From: Geodermatophilus pulveris
GTDB taxonomy: Bacteria > Actinomycetota > Actinomycetes > Mycobacteriales > Geodermatophilaceae
Assembly (NCBI RefSeq): GCF_900188375.1
Contig: NZ_FZOO01000005.1
Span: 1 to 64,000 of the forward strand
DNA length: 64,000 bases
Reading direction: 5' to 3'
Shown here piece by piece: positions 1 through 11,547 of the stretch (position 1 is its first letter; every line of letters starts with the position of its first letter). A program made the translations under genes and the position numbers. The notes below the pieces were generated by a model. The model was not told where the DNA came from, searched no databases, and saw only the letters and a program-made list of their open reading frames with translations.

Positions 1-137
1 CGCTCTCGATCAATCAACCAAAGGAACCCACAAAGGGGTCAAATACTTGGCACTGACTTTCGGCACGCTGTTGAGTTCTCAAAGAGCGGACGCGCTCGTA
101 CCCCGGCCTTTCGGCCTTCGTTCGAGGCGGTGTCCCC
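1..137 (-). other. rRNA operon leader (5' of a 16S gene beyond the left edge)
   Basis: Read on the minus strand, this stretch has the layout of an actinobacterial rRNA leader. A small hairpin, GGCCGAAAGGCC (116 down to 105), is followed by the antitermination-type box CTTTGAGAACTCAACA (84 down to 69) and then by lower-GC sequence with TTTGACCCCTTTGTGGG (43 down to 27). Leaders of this kind lie directly before 16S rRNA, so an rRNA operon transcribed leftwards should start just outside the window. The 16S gene itself is not visible. Confidence 0.75.
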
Positions 138-166
138 ACTGTACACCGGGCTCCGCAGCAGTCGGA
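138..166 (-). promoter_or_regulatory. Promoter of the rRNA operon
   Basis: On the minus strand TCCGAC (166-161) is followed after exactly 17 bases by TACAGT (143-138), a good housekeeping-sigma arrangement. It lies just upstream of the leader. Initiation would fall near position 130. Further rRNA promoters may exist upstream, but I see no equally good match before the alkB-like gene ends at 270. Confidence 0.55.
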
Positions 167-269
167 CCTCGGGGGTTCGACCGGCGGTGGACCGGGCTGG
201 CCGCCCGCCCCGTTCTCGCTCGGTGCAGAGAGCACCGTACACCCCCCACGGGCCCCTCTGCAGGGGGTC

Positions 270-893
270 TCAGGCCACGCCGCGGGGACGGAACTGCACG
301 CTGACCCGCGGGCCGACGGGGCGGGCCGTCTTCGGGATGCAGTGCTCCCACGTGCGCTGGCAGGAGCCGCCCATGACGACGAGGTCCCCGTGGCCCAGCG
401 GGAAGCGCAGGCTCTCCCCGCCACCGACCTGACGCAGCAGCAGGGGGCGCGGCGACCCGAAGGACACGATGGCCACCACGGTGTCGGCGCTGCGGCCGCG
501 GCCGAGCCGGTCGCCGTGCCAGGCCACGCTGTCCCGGCCGTCGCGGTACAGGCACATGCCGGCGCTGACGAACGGCTCGCCGAGTTCCGGGCCGTAGTGC
601 GCGTCGAGCGCCTCGCGCGCCCGGGTGAGCAGCGGGTGCGGCAGCGGTTCGCCCGCGCCGTACCACCGCAGCAGCCGCGGGACGGCGACCTCGCGCTCGT
701 ACATCTGCCGCCGGTCGGCCCGCCAGCCGATGTCCCCGAGCAGCACCTCGAGCACCTGGTCGGAGCCGGCGACCCAGCCGGGCAGGTGGTCGACCCAGGC
801 GCCGCGGCCCAGCCGGTGCCGGGTGACCGCGAGGGGACCCAGCGCCGCCTCCTCGGCGACGTCCCACATGGAGGGCTGGTGTGCGAGCGGCAT
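270..893 (-). CDS. AlkB-like 2-oxoglutarate/Fe(II)-dependent dioxygenase
   Basis: The 207-residue protein belongs to the AlkB family, which oxidatively removes alkyl groups from damaged nucleic acid bases using Fe(II), O2 and 2-oxoglutarate. The iron ligands are visible as H126 and D128 in WHGD and H184 in EHCIPK. The arginines that hold 2-oxoglutarate are in RVSVQFRPR (about 196-203). The YRDGRDSVAWHGD stretch is typical of the family. Length is normal for a single-domain bacterial AlkB. It lies directly downstream of the RecQ-type helicase on the same strand (39 bp gap), which suggests a small DNA-repair unit. A short CCCCT/AGGGG hairpin follows the stop. Confidence 0.9.
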   Translation of the reverse strand: MPLAHQPSMWDVAEEAALGPLAVTRHRLGRGAWVDHLPGWVAGSDQVLEVLLGDIGWRADRRQMYEREVAVPRLLRWYGAGEPLPHPLLTRAREALDAHYGPELGEPFVSAGMCLYRDGRDSVAWHGDRLGRGRSADTVVAIVSFGSPRPLLLRQVGGGESLRFPLGHGDLVVMGGSCQRTWEHCIPKTARPVGPRVSVQFRPRGVA

Positions 894-932
894 GGCCGGA
901 GGCTACGCCTGGTCGAACGTGTGTACGAGACC

Positions 933-3152
<2,220 letters not shown>

Positions 3153-3232
3153 GGCCCCGACACTAGGCAGCCCGGGAGACAGGACCGGTCGGCGCGCGCA
3201 TGCTGGGGACGATGCGGGAGGATCCACAGGCG

Positions 3233-4051
3233 ATGCGACCACCGGACAACCACGTGCACACCAGGTGGTCCTGGGACACGTCCGACTCCTCCACGATGCA
3301 GCGCGCGTGCGAGCGGGCGGTGGCCCGGGGCCTGCCCGCCATCGCCTTCACCGAGCACCTGGACTTCACGACCTGGACGCCGGAGGACCGCGCCACGGCC
3401 GACGGGCTGGTCGACCGGCACGCCTCCCGGCACCTGCCCATCGACGTCGACGGCTACTTCGCCGAGCTGGAGGAGTGCCGCGGGCGCTTCCCGGAGCTGC
3501 GGATCTGGTCCGGGGTGGAGACCGGCGAGCCGCACCTGTTCGCCGCCAGCGTCGCCGCGCACCTGCGCGACTCCCCCGTCGACCGGGTGCTCGGCTCGCT
3601 GCACTCGCTGAGCCAGGACGGCCGGCTCTACGGCGTGGGCCGGTTGCTCTACCCCGACCCCGACACGACGATGCGCCGCTACCTGGCCGAGGTCGTCGAC
3701 ATGGTGGAGGGCAGTGACGTCTTCGAGGTGCTCGCGCACGTCGACTTCCCGCGCCGCTACTGGCCCGGCGGCAGCGACCGGTACGCGGAGAAGGACTACG
3801 AGGAGGAGTACCGGGCGGTGTTCCGCGCGCTCGCCGGCACCGGCCGGGCGCTGGAGGTGAACACGACCAGCCCGCTGGCCTCGGTCGACCAGGTCCGCTG
3901 GTTCCACGAGGAGGGCGGCCAGGCGGTCAGCTTCGGCAGCGACGCCCACCAGCCGGCCGTCGTCGGCCAGCACTTCGACCTCGCGGTGGACGTCGTCGAG
4001 GCGGCCGGGTTCCGGCCCGGGCGGGACGCCTTCGACTTCTGGCGCCGCTGA
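3233..4051 (+). CDS. PHP-domain phosphoesterase (histidinol-phosphatase HisK/HisJ-like)
   Basis: This is a PHP (polymerase and histidinol phosphatase) domain protein of about 272 residues. Metal-binding motifs are spread as expected: HVHTRWSWD near the N-terminus, FTEHLDF, GVETGEPH, GSLHSLS, LAHVDF and GSDAHQP near the C-terminus. The family hydrolyses phosphate monoesters, and histidinol phosphate is the classical substrate, but no his genes are nearby so the substrate is uncertain. The chosen ATG at 3233 follows GGGAGG (3216-3221); in-frame ATGs at 3200 and 3212 are alternatives. It is divergent from recQ and 40 bp upstream of the carbamate kinase gene. Confidence 0.8.
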   Translation: MRPPDNHVHTRWSWDTSDSSTMQRACERAVARGLPAIAFTEHLDFTTWTPEDRATADGLVDRHASRHLPIDVDGYFAELEECRGRFPELRIWSGVETGEPHLFAASVAAHLRDSPVDRVLGSLHSLSQDGRLYGVGRLLYPDPDTTMRRYLAEVVDMVEGSDVFEVLAHVDFPRRYWPGGSDRYAEKDYEEEYRAVFRALAGTGRALEVNTTSPLASVDQVRWFHEEGGQAVSFGSDAHQPAVVGQHFDLAVDVVEAAGFRPGRDAFDFWRR

Positions 4052-4091
4052 GGGCCCCGGCGCCGAGGGACCACCGGCTACGGTCGGCCCG

Positions 4092-5120
4092 GTGATCTCC
4101 GGCCGCGTCGTGATCGCCCTCGGGGGCAACGCGATGACCGGCCCGGACGGCTCGGCCACCCCCGGCGCGCAGCGCGACGCCATCGCCGTGGCCTGCCGGC
4201 ACGTCGCGGCCGTCGTGGCCACCGGCGCGCAGGTGGTGCTCACCCACGGCAACGGGCCGCAGGTGGGCAACCTGCTGGTGAAGAACGAGCTGGCCGCCCA
4301 CGAGGTCCCGCCCGTGCCGCTGGACTGGTGCGTGGCCCAGACGCAGGCGACGATCGGCTTCACCGTGGCCGACGAGCTCGACGCCGCGCTGGCCGCCCGC
4401 GGGCTGCCGCAGCGCACCGCCGCCCTGGTCACCCGCACCCTGGTGGACGCCGACGACCCGCACTTCGCCGAGCCGTCCAAGCCGATCGGCCGCCACCTGC
4501 CGCGGGAGGCGGCCGAGCGGTCCATGGCCCACGGCCAGGTGTGGGAGGACCGCGGCGAGCGCGGCTGGCGGCGGGTCGTCGCCTCGCCCGAACCGCGTGG
4601 CGTCGTCGACGTGCCGGCGGTGCACGCGCTGCTGGCGGCCGGGTTCGTCGTCGTCTGCGCCGGCGGGGGCGGCGTCCCGGTGGTGGACGACGGCCCTGTC
4701 CCCGGGGGACGGGCGCTGCGCGGCGTCGAGGCCGTCGTCGACAAGGACCTCACCGCCGCGCTGCTGGCCCGCGAGCTGCACGCCGGCACGCTGGTGATCG
4801 CCACCGCCGTGCCGAACGTGGTGCTCGGCTTCGGGACGCCGGCCGCCCGGCCGCTGGGCCGGGTCACCCCGGCCGAGCTGCGGGTGCACGCCGCGGCCGG
4901 GGAGTTCGCCCGCGGCTCGATGGGCCCCAAGGTGGAGGCCGCGCTCCGCTTCGTCGAGTCGTCCGGGCCCGGCCACCCCGCGCGGGCCGTCGTCACGTCC
5001 CTCGAGCACATCGCCGACGCCGTCACCCGGGACGACGTCGGCACCGTCCTGCAGAAGGACCCTGCTGCCCCCCACCGCTCGCAGCCTCGCGGCGGGCACC
5101 TGCAGCAGGGCCACTCGTGA
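4092..5120 (+). CDS. arcC: Carbamate kinase
   Basis: The 342-residue amino-acid-kinase-fold enzyme interconverts carbamoyl phosphate + ADP and ATP + carbamate. Family motifs are clear: ALGGNAM near the start, THGNGPQVG, a glycine loop GGGGVPVV and the [11 protein letters not shown] segment. In catabolic settings it recovers ATP from carbamoyl phosphate. There is no arginine deiminase or ornithine transcarbamylase here. Instead the gene sits 14 bp before a ring-opening amidohydrolase, and an FdrA/DUF1116 transcarbamylase pair lies 9 kb further on, so the carbamoyl phosphate probably comes from cyclic ureide or pyrimidine breakdown. GTG start at 4092. Confidence 0.92.
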   Translation: MISGRVVIALGGNAMTGPDGSATPGAQRDAIAVACRHVAAVVATGAQVVLTHGNGPQVGNLLVKNELAAHEVPPVPLDWCVAQTQATIGFTVADELDAALAARGLPQRTAALVTRTLVDADDPHFAEPSKPIGRHLPREAAERSMAHGQVWEDRGERGWRRVVASPEPRGVVDVPAVHALLAAGFVVVCAGGGGVPVVDDGPVPGGRALRGVEAVVDKDLTAALLARELHAGTLVIATAVPNVVLGFGTPAARPLGRVTPAELRVHAAAGEFARGSMGPKVEAALRFVESSGPGHPARAVVTSLEHIADAVTRDDVGTVLQKDPAAPHRSQPRGGHLQQGHS

Positions 5121-5134
5121 GAGAAGAGGAACCA

Positions 5135-6238
5135 GTGCCCGCACCGATCGAGGTCCGCAAGATCCCGCTGCACAACGTCAGCGACGCCTCCGAGCTGGCG
5201 AGGCTCGTCGACGACGGCGTCATGGCCGCCGACCGGGTCGTCGCCGTCATCGGCAAGACCGAGGGCAACGGCGGGGTCAACGACTACACGCGGATCATCG
5301 CCGACCGGGCCTTCCGCGAGGTGCTGCTCGAGTTGGGCACGCGGTCCAAGGAGGAGGTCGGGGAGATCCCGATCGTGTGGTCCGGTGGCACGGACGGCGT
5401 CATCAGCCCGCACGCGACGGTCTTCGCCACGCTCCCCGAGGACGCCGTCGAGCCGACCGACGAGCCGCGGCTGACCGTCGGCCACGCGATGAGCGACGTC
5501 GTCCTGCCCGAGGACATCGGCCGCCTCGCCATGGTGGAGAAGGTCGCCGCGGGCGTGCGCCGGGCGATGCAGCAGGCCGGCATCACCGACCCGGCCGACG
5601 TGCACTACGTGCAGACCAAGACGCCGCTGCTGACCATCGAGACCATCCGTGACGCGAAGAGCCGCGGCCGGGACACCTACTACGACGAGCCGCACGGCTC
5701 GATGGACCTGTCCAACGGGACGACGGCGCTCGGCGTCGCGGTGGGCCTCGGCGAGATCGAGATGCCGCGGCAGGAGCAGGTGATGCGCGACCTGTCGCTC
5801 TACAGTGCGGTCGCGTCCTGCTCGTCGGGCGTGGAGCTGGACCGGGCGCAGATCGTCGTCGTCGGCAACGCCCGCGGGCACGGCGGGGCCTACCGGATCG
5901 GCCACTCGGTGATGCGGGACGCCCTCGACCAGGACGGCATCTGGGCCGCCATCCGCGACGCCGGCCTCGACCTGCCGGAGCGCCCGCACCCCAGCGACCT
6001 CGGCGACCGGCTGCTCAACGTCTTCCTCAAGTGCGAGGCCGACCCGACCGGCTACGTGCGCGGCCGGCGCAACGCGATGCTCGACGACTCCGACGTCTCG
6101 TGGCACCGGCAGATCAAGGCGACGGTGGGCGGGGTGGCCGCCTCGGTGACCGGCGACCCGGCGGTGTTCGTGTCGGTGGCCGCGGTGCACCAGGGGCCGT
6201 CGGGGGGTGGGCCGGTGGCGGCCATCGTGCGCGCGTGA
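5135..6238 (+). CDS. Ring-opening amidohydrolase (barbiturase / cyanuric acid hydrolase family)
   Basis: This 367-residue member of the AtzD/barbiturase family hydrolytically opens barbiturate (to 3-oxo-3-ureidopropanoate) or cyanuric acid. The three-fold repeat of the family shows as [16 protein letters not shown] (Ser83), [19 protein letters not shown] (Ser230-231) and [11 protein letters not shown] near the C-terminus. K162 (QTKTP) sits where the AtzD active-site lysine is expected. Start GTG at 5135 has a GAAGAGGA ribosome site 4 bp upstream. The sequence alone does not fix the substrate. The UraA-type permease and Mo hydroxylase in the same region favour barbiturate; carbamate kinase next door fits either substrate. 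Confidence 0.88.
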   Translation: MPAPIEVRKIPLHNVSDASELARLVDDGVMAADRVVAVIGKTEGNGGVNDYTRIIADRAFREVLLELGTRSKEEVGEIPIVWSGGTDGVISPHATVFATLPEDAVEPTDEPRLTVGHAMSDVVLPEDIGRLAMVEKVAAGVRRAMQQAGITDPADVHYVQTKTPLLTIETIRDAKSRGRDTYYDEPHGSMDLSNGTTALGVAVGLGEIEMPRQEQVMRDLSLYSAVASCSSGVELDRAQIVVVGNARGHGGAYRIGHSVMRDALDQDGIWAAIRDAGLDLPERPHPSDLGDRLLNVFLKCEADPTGYVRGRRNAMLDDSDVSWHRQIKATVGGVAASVTGDPAVFVSVAAVHQGPSGGGPVAAIVRA

Positions 6239-6364
6239 CCACTGCCGGTCGCCACGGCGGGTGCGGCGCGCCTCACGCCGGGTGACCGGCGGCGACCTAC
6301 CGTGAGCGCGCACCGCCGAGTCCGCGGCCGGTGCCCACCCACCGGGTCGGCCGAGGAGGCACGC

Positions 6365-7615
6365 ATGCGCAGGTCGTCCGTCCAGGAGGCCGTCGTGCCC
6401 GGGCCCCGGCCGGCGCCGCGGCCGGCTCCCCGACCGACCGGGAGCCCGGCGCGCCGGCGGCTCGGCCGCGAGGGCGGGGCCGAGGACGCCGCGCAGCGGG
6501 CCGGGGTGCTCGCCCAGGCCAGCCGGGAGGTCTCCGAGACCTCGCAGCAGGCCGCGGAGTCCCTCACGGAGCTCCGGTCCGCGATCGGCGACATCGCGGA
6601 GTGCACGACGCGCGCCTCGACCGTCGCCGCGGAGGCCGTCCGCGACGCGCAGGCCGTGGACGAGCGGATCGCCGCGCTGCAGGGGGCGACCGAGGCGATC
6701 AGCGAGATCGTCCGGCTGCTGGCGGCCATCAGCCAGCAGAGCCGGTTCCTGGCGCTCAACGCCTACGTCGAGGCCGCCCGCGCCGGGGAGGTCGGCCGCG
6801 GCTTCGCCGTGGTCGCCGACGAGGTCAAGCAGCTCGCCGAGCGCACCGCCCGGGCCGCCGGCGACATCGGCGCCCAGGTCGAGGCGGTGCACCGGGAGAC
6901 CCGCTCGGCGGTCGACGTGGTCTCGCGGATCAGCACGACGCTGGGCTCCATCGCCGCGGCGCAGGACACCGTGGCGGCGGCCGTGGAGCAGCAGCGGGCG
7001 GCCACCGACCGCGTCGTCGACAGCGTGGAGCGGGCCGCCGGGGGGTCGGCGCGGATCAGCGAGGCGGTCGCCGCCCTGGCCCAGGAGCAGCGCGAGACCT
7101 ACGTCCGGCGGGCACTCGCCGTCGCCGGGGACCTGCTGGAGGAGGCCGGCGGGGTGGCCCTCGGCGAGGGCCGCCGCCGGGTGACCGTCCGCGACCAGGT
7201 CACCGGCGCCGCGCGCGAGGTCGACCTGCCCGACCTGCTGCTCGGCGGCGTGCCGGTGACCCGGGACGACGACCCGCGCCGGCCCGCACCGCTGGTCGAC
7301 GAGGTGGTCGAGCTGGTGGGGGGCAGCTGCACGCTGTTCCAGCGGCTGGACGGCGACGGCGGCATGGTGCGCGCGGCCACCACCGTGCGCACCGCGCAGG
7401 GACGGCGCAACGTGGGCACCGCCATCCCGCCGCGCAGCCCCGACGGCAGCCCCAACCCGGTGCTGGCCGCCGTCCTGGCCGGGCGGACCTACACCGGCCA
7501 GGCGACCGTCGCCGACCGCCCGTTCTTCACCGCCTACGAGGGCCTGCACTCCCCCGACGGCGAGCTGGTCGGGATGCTCTACGTCGGGCTGCCGCTGGAC
7601 GCGCTGCCCGGCTGA
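6365..7615 (+). CDS. Soluble methyl-accepting chemotaxis-like receptor with C-terminal Cache domain
   Basis: The 416-residue protein has a Pro/Arg-rich N-terminus (1-35) and an MCP signalling hairpin, with the tip region around [20 protein letters not shown] (about 123-142) and [15 protein letters not shown]. From about residue 235 it carries a single Cache-type sensor domain (ending [20 protein letters not shown] ... GMLYVGLPL). There is no transmembrane segment, so it should be cytoplasmic, and the sensor follows the signalling domain, the reverse of textbook receptors. Start ATG at 6365 has AGGAGG 6 bp upstream; an upstream GTG at 6302 is less likely. No che genes are in the window. Confidence 0.85.
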   Translation: MRRSSVQEAVVPGPRPAPRPAPRPTGSPARRRLGREGGAEDAAQRAGVLAQASREVSETSQQAAESLTELRSAIGDIAECTTRASTVAAEAVRDAQAVDERIAALQGATEAISEIVRLLAAISQQSRFLALNAYVEAARAGEVGRGFAVVADEVKQLAERTARAAGDIGAQVEAVHRETRSAVDVVSRISTTLGSIAAAQDTVAAAVEQQRAATDRVVDSVERAAGGSARISEAVAALAQEQRETYVRRALAVAGDLLEEAGGVALGEGRRRVTVRDQVTGAAREVDLPDLLLGGVPVTRDDDPRRPAPLVDEVVELVGGSCTLFQRLDGDGGMVRAATTVRTAQGRRNVGTAIPPRSPDGSPNPVLAAVLAGRTYTGQATVADRPFFTAYEGLHSPDGELVGMLYVGLPLDALPG

Positions 7616-7636
7616 GGCCCCGCTGGCATCAGCCGG
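7608..7636. terminator. Candidate bidirectional terminator
   Basis: CCGGCTGA (7608-7615) pairs with TCAGCCGG (7629-7636) across a 13-base loop. The stop codons of both convergent genes lie inside the stem. There is no T-tract, which is usual at this GC content. Confidence 0.4.
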
Positions 7637-8147
7637 TCGACGCGGGCCGGCGCCCGGCCGCCAGCCGGTCGCGCTCGGCCGGCCAGCGGCGGACCGCCCC
7701 GTCGATCTCCGCCCGCAGGAACGCCATGAAGTCGCGGGTCTCGGCCAGCCGGCGACCCCCCGGCCGGTCGAGGCCGAGGAGGTCCACGCCCCCGGTCACC
7801 GCGTCCTCGAAGCGCTGCAGCGTGGCGAGCTCAGCGGCCATGAAGCGCGACCACAGGTCGCGGTCGTCGAGCACGTAGAGGTCGCTGCGCGTGCCCGGTT
7901 CCCGCTCGCGGACCAGCAGGCCGAACTGGACGAGCTGGCGCACCGCGCCGCTGATCGCGGCCGGGCTGACGTCCAGGCCGCGGGCGAGCTCACCGGCGGT
8001 GTACCGGTCGGCGTCGTCGGCCAGCGCGTAGGCGAACACCCGTGCCGGCATCGGCGCCATCCCCGCCTCGCGGAGCACCAGGGCGAAGCGCTCCACGAAG
8101 CGCAGCAGGGCCATCCGGTCGTCGTCCCCGGCCGCCGCGGTGCCCAC
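7629..8147 (-). CDS. GbsR/MarR-type winged-helix transcriptional regulator
   Basis: A MarR-like DNA-binding protein with the winged-helix segment TAGELARGLDVSPAAISGAV, followed by RQLVQFGLLVREREPGTRSD and a C-terminal helical dimerisation region. It is divergent from the two-gene ABC exporter operon beginning at 8222 and probably controls it. An 18-bp perfect palindrome lies between the two start codons. The start is uncertain: GTG at 8147 leaves room for promoter and operator, while GTG at 8183 and ATG at 8114 are in frame. The convergent chemoreceptor gene ends 14 bp from its stop. Confidence 0.75.
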   Translation of the reverse strand: MGTAAAGDDDRMALLRFVERFALVLREAGMAPMPARVFAYALADDADRYTAGELARGLDVSPAAISGAVRQLVQFGLLVREREPGTRSDLYVLDDRDLWSRFMAAELATLQRFEDAVTGGVDLLGLDRPGGRRLAETRDFMAFLRAEIDGAVRRWPAERDRLAAGRRPASTG

Positions 8148-8184
8148 CGCCCCACGGTATCCGACTGATCGGGGTATCAACACA

Positions 8185-8202
8185 CTTCACACATGTGTGA
8201 AG
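8185..8202. promoter_or_regulatory. 18-bp perfect palindromic operator
   Basis: CTTCACACATGTGTGAAG is a perfect inverted repeat between the regulator (minus) and the ABC operon (plus). It lies 20 bp before the ABC start codon and is the obvious binding site for the divergent MarR-like regulator. A GGTATC direct repeat lies next to it (about 8156 and 8173). Confidence 0.65.
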
Positions 8203-8221
8203 GATCTGTAGGCTGTCCGCC

Positions 8222-9142
8222 GTGACCACAGCGATCTCGGTGTCGGGTCTCGTCAAGGGCTTCGGGAGCGTCCACGCCCTCGACGGCCTGGACCTGGAGG
8301 TGGCGACCGGGGAGGTGCACGGCTTCCTCGGCCCCAACGGCGCGGGCAAGTCCACGGCCATCCGGGTGCTGCTCGGGCTGCTGCGCGCCGACTCCGGGCG
8401 GGTCCGGCTGCTGGGCGGTGACCCCTGGGCGGACGCGGTGGCGCTGCACCGCCGGTTGGCCTACGTCCCGGGTGACGTGACGCTGTGGCCGCAGGTCACC
8501 GGCGGCGAGGCCATCGACCTGCTCGGCAGGCTGCAGGGCGGGCTGGACCCCGCCCGCCGGGCCGAGCTGCTCGAGCGCTTCGACCTCGACCCCCGGAAGA
8601 GGGCCCGCACCTACTCGAAGGGCAACCGGCAGAAGGTCGCGCTGGTGGCCGCCCTGGCCTCCGACGTGGAGCTGTACGTGCTCGACGAGCCGACCTCCGG
8701 GCTCGACCCGCTGATGGAGGCGACGTTCCAGGACGAGGTGCGGCGGCTGCGCGCCGAGGGCCGCACCGTGCTGCTGTCCAGCCACGTCCTGGCCGAGGTC
8801 GAGGCGCTGTGCGACCGGGTCAGCATCGTCCGGCACGGCCGCGCCGTGCAGAGCGGCAGCCTGACCGAACTGCGCCACCTCACCCGGACCTCCATGGTCG
8901 TCGAGACAGCCCGCCCGGTCAGTGGGTTGGCCGGGCTCCCCGGCGTCCACGACCTGTCGGTGGACGGCGGGCGGGTGCGCCTCGACGTCGACGGCGACGC
9001 CCTGGACGCCGTCGTCCGGCACCTGGCCGGGGCCGGCGTCCGGTCGCTGACCAGCACGCCGCCCACGCTGGAGGAGCTGTTCCTGCGGCACTACGGCGAG
9101 GACCTGCACGAGGAGCAGACCCCTGCGGCGGTGCGGTCGTGA
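8222..9142 (+). CDS. ABC transporter ATP-binding protein (DrrA-like exporter)
   Basis: The 306-residue ATPase subunit of an ABC-2 type exporter powers export of a substrate, often a drug or lipid, through the permease encoded next. Walker A is GPNGAGKST, the signature segment is YSKGNRQKV and Walker B is [12 protein letters not shown]. The C-terminal 80 residues (from about [10 protein letters not shown]) form the regulatory extension seen in DrrA-type proteins. The GTG start at 8222 is so close to a candidate -10 (TAGGCT, 8209-8214) that the message may be nearly leaderless. The stop overlaps the start of the permease gene (GTGA). Confidence 0.9.
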   Translation: MTTAISVSGLVKGFGSVHALDGLDLEVATGEVHGFLGPNGAGKSTAIRVLLGLLRADSGRVRLLGGDPWADAVALHRRLAYVPGDVTLWPQVTGGEAIDLLGRLQGGLDPARRAELLERFDLDPRKRARTYSKGNRQKVALVAALASDVELYVLDEPTSGLDPLMEATFQDEVRRLRAEGRTVLLSSHVLAEVEALCDRVSIVRHGRAVQSGSLTELRHLTRTSMVVETARPVSGLAGLPGVHDLSVDGGRVRLDVDGDALDAVVRHLAGAGVRSLTSTPPTLEELFLRHYGEDLHEEQTPAAVRS

Positions 9143-10731
9143 CCGGCCGCCTGCCGTCAGTGACCGGGACCGGCACGCTGCTGCGGTTCGCGCTGCGCTG
9201 CGACCGGGTCCGGTTGCCGGTCTGGGTCGCGGCCGGCGCGCTGCTCGTGACCGTCCAGTCGGTGTCGAGCCAGGCGCTGTACGACACCCCCGCGGACCTC
9301 GCCGCCTACGCGGCCTCGGTCGGCAGCAACGCCGCGGCCGTCGCACTGGCCGGGCCGCCGGTGGGCCTGGACACCGTGGCCGGGGCGGTGGCGTTCGAGA
9401 TCTCGTCGTTCGTGGTCGTGGTGGCAGCGCTGATGGCGGTGTCCACGATCGGCCGACACACCCGTGCCGACGAGGAGGCCGGCCGCACGGAGCTGGTCCG
9501 TGCCACCCGGGTGGGCCGGCACGCTCCCCTGCTGACGGCCGTGCTCACCGCTGCGATCGCCTGCACCGCCACCGCGGTGGCCATCGGGGCCGCGGCCACC
9601 GCCACCGGGCTGCCGGCCGGCGGCTCGTTCCTGCTCGGCGCCTCCGTCGGCGCCGCCGGCCTGGTGTTCGCCGGCGTGACGGCACTCGCCGCACAGGTGA
9701 CCGGCTCGCCCCGCGCCACCCAGGGCGTCGCCGGCGCGGCCGTCGCCGCCGCCGTCGTGCTGCGGGCGGTCGGGGACGTCGAGGGCAACGGGCTGGTGTG
9801 GGCCTCGCCCATCGGCTGGGCCCAGGCCACCCACCCGTACTCCGGCGACCGGTGGTGGCCGCTGCTGCTGTGCCTGGCCGCGACCGGCGCCCTCGCCGCC
9901 CTGGCCGGGGCACTCCTGGACCGCCGCGACCTGGGCGCCGGCCTGGTCGCCCCCCGGCCGGGACCGCCGGCCGCCTCCCGCGCGCTGACCTCGCCGCTCG
10001 GCCTCGCCCTGCGGCTGCAGCGCGGCGCACTGGCGGCCTGGACGGTCGGGCTGACGCTGCTCGGCCTGGTCTACGGGAGCCTGGCCGGGTCGGTGGAGAC
10101 GCTGTTCGTGGACCCCCAGGCGCGCGCGTTGCTGCCGGACGCCGCCAGCCTGACCGACGCCTTCCTCGCCACCACGCTGGCCACCACGGCTCTCCTCGCC
10201 GCCGCCTACGCGGTGTCGGCGGTGCTGCGCGCCCGCACCGAGGAGTCCGAGGGGCGCGCCGAGCCGGTGCTGGCCGCCGCGGTCGGCCGGCCGGCCTGGC
10301 TGGGCGGCCACGCCACCGTCGCGCTGGCCGGCCCGGCCGTGGTGCTGCTGGCCTCGGGCGCGGCCACCGGCGCCGTCCGGGCCGTCGCGACCGGTGACGG
10401 CGGCGAGTTCGGCCGGCTCCTCGCCGCGGCGCTGACCCACCTGCCCGCCGTGTGGGTGGTGGCGGCGGTGGCCCTGGCGCTGTTCGGGCTGGTGCCGCGG
10501 GCCGCCGTCCTGGCCTGGGCCGCGGTCGGCTACGTCGCCGTGACCACGCTGTTCGCCGGCCCCTCCGGCTGGCCGGCCTGGGTCGACGACGCCTCGCCGT
10601 TCGCCTGGACCCCGGCGGTGCCGATCGAGGCGTGGCGGGCCACCCCGCTGGTCGCGCTGTCCGTCGTCGCCGCGGGCCTGCTCGCCGTGGGCCTCGCCGG
10701 GTTCCGCCGGCGCGACCTGGTCACCGGCTGA
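9139..10731 (+). CDS. ABC-2 type exporter permease
   Basis: The 530-residue polytopic membrane protein has two halves, each with about six hydrophobic segments. Examples are [15 protein letters not shown] near the N-terminus and [18 protein letters not shown] near the C-terminus. The duplicated architecture matches actinobacterial ABC-2 permeases paired with DrrA-type ATPases. Translation starts at the GTG of a GTGA overlap with the ATPase stop, so the two are made in fixed ratio. The substrate is not predictable. The divergent MarR-like regulator suggests a self-resistance or efflux role. Confidence 0.85.
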   Translation: MTGRLPSVTGTGTLLRFALRCDRVRLPVWVAAGALLVTVQSVSSQALYDTPADLAAYAASVGSNAAAVALAGPPVGLDTVAGAVAFEISSFVVVVAALMAVSTIGRHTRADEEAGRTELVRATRVGRHAPLLTAVLTAAIACTATAVAIGAAATATGLPAGGSFLLGASVGAAGLVFAGVTALAAQVTGSPRATQGVAGAAVAAAVVLRAVGDVEGNGLVWASPIGWAQATHPYSGDRWWPLLLCLAATGALAALAGALLDRRDLGAGLVAPRPGPPAASRALTSPLGLALRLQRGALAAWTVGLTLLGLVYGSLAGSVETLFVDPQARALLPDAASLTDAFLATTLATTALLAAAYAVSAVLRARTEESEGRAEPVLAAAVGRPAWLGGHATVALAGPAVVLLASGAATGAVRAVATGDGGEFGRLLAAALTHLPAVWVVAAVALALFGLVPRAAVLAWAAVGYVAVTTLFAGPSGWPAWVDDASPFAWTPAVPIEAWRATPLVALSVVAAGLLAVGLAGFRRRDLVTG

Positions 10732-10737
10732 CCGGCC

Positions 10738-11025
10738 TCACACCGGGAACTGGACCCGCGCGATCTCCTCGCACACGGGGTCGAACAACTCCCGCCGGAT
10801 GCGGTTGTGCTCGGCCTCGGCGTCGTAGGCCCGGTAGGCCTCGGCGTCGACGAAGTCGCTGGTGATGGCGAAGCTCCAGGCGCCGGCGCGCAGGCCGGCG
10901 TCCAGGCCGACCCGCACGTCGACCAGCCCCTCGACGGGCAGGGCGACGATGGCGTCGAGCGCCTCCTGGACCCGGGCGGGGTCGGTGCCCGGGCGCACCC
11001 GGCCGACGACGACGTTGCGGATCAC
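10738..11025 (-). CDS. Dabb-family stress-responsive alpha/beta-barrel protein
   Basis: The 95-residue ferredoxin-like barrel protein belongs to the Dabb (dimeric alpha-beta barrel, Stress_responsive) family. It begins IRNVVVGRVRPGTDPARV, has the family segment WSFAITSDFVDAEAYRAYD and ends EIARVQFPV. Members are dimeric; in actinobacteria the role is mostly unknown. The start is GTG at 11025. It is convergent with the ABC permease, with 6 bp between the stops. Confidence 0.8.
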   Translation of the reverse strand: MIRNVVVGRVRPGTDPARVQEALDAIVALPVEGLVDVRVGLDAGLRAGAWSFAITSDFVDAEAYRAYDAEAEHNRIRRELFDPVCEEIARVQFPV

Positions 11026-11117
11026 CGGGACAGTGTGCCGCCCCCGGGTGCGGGGGGCACCGGCAACCGGCCGTTCCGTGCACCCGCGTCGGGCGGCTGC
11101 TGGCCGAGGCCGCCCAG

Positions 11118-11369
11118 GTGTTCGGCGTCATCCTGCCCTTCGCCGTGGTCAACGACCTGGGCTGGGCCGCGCCGATCGGCTCGGGGCTGGTCGGGCTGAT
11201 GTCCCTGCCGGCGGTGCAGATCGGCGACGACCTGGCCGAGCCGTTCGCCGACGCCGTCCACGACGTCCCGGTGACCGCGCTGTCGCGCACCATCGAGGTC
11301 GACCTGGTGGAGGTCATCGGGGCCGAGCCGCCCAGCGCGGTGCGCCCGGTCGACCGCGTGCTCTGGTAG
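11118..11369 (+). pseudogene. C-terminal remnant of a bestrophin-like membrane protein
   Basis: The open frame (continuing in frame upstream to about 11079) reads FGVILPFAVVNDLGWAAPI, then a hydrophobic stretch GSGLVGLMSLPAVQ, then PFADAVHDVPVTALSRTIEV. The order LPF...LGW...PF...D(V/L)P...RTIE is that of the last part of bestrophin/UPF0187 anion-channel proteins, which are normally about 280-300 residues. The N-terminal two thirds are absent, because the Dabb gene occupies the space. I call it a truncated remnant. A short genuine membrane protein is possible but less likely. Confidence 0.45.
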
Positions 11370-11547
11370 CCGTCCCGGCCGCTCAGCGCGAGTGGCGCCG
11401 GACGGCCGGCGGTCGCGTGTGATGGGGTTGGCACTCTCCGTGACGGCGCTCGCCCCTGCACGCTGGCGGCCTCGGGTGGCATCACCGCCGGCACCACGGG
11501 GGTCCCACAGGTCGTACCGTGCCGGCCGCACCATCCGTGGAGGCGTC

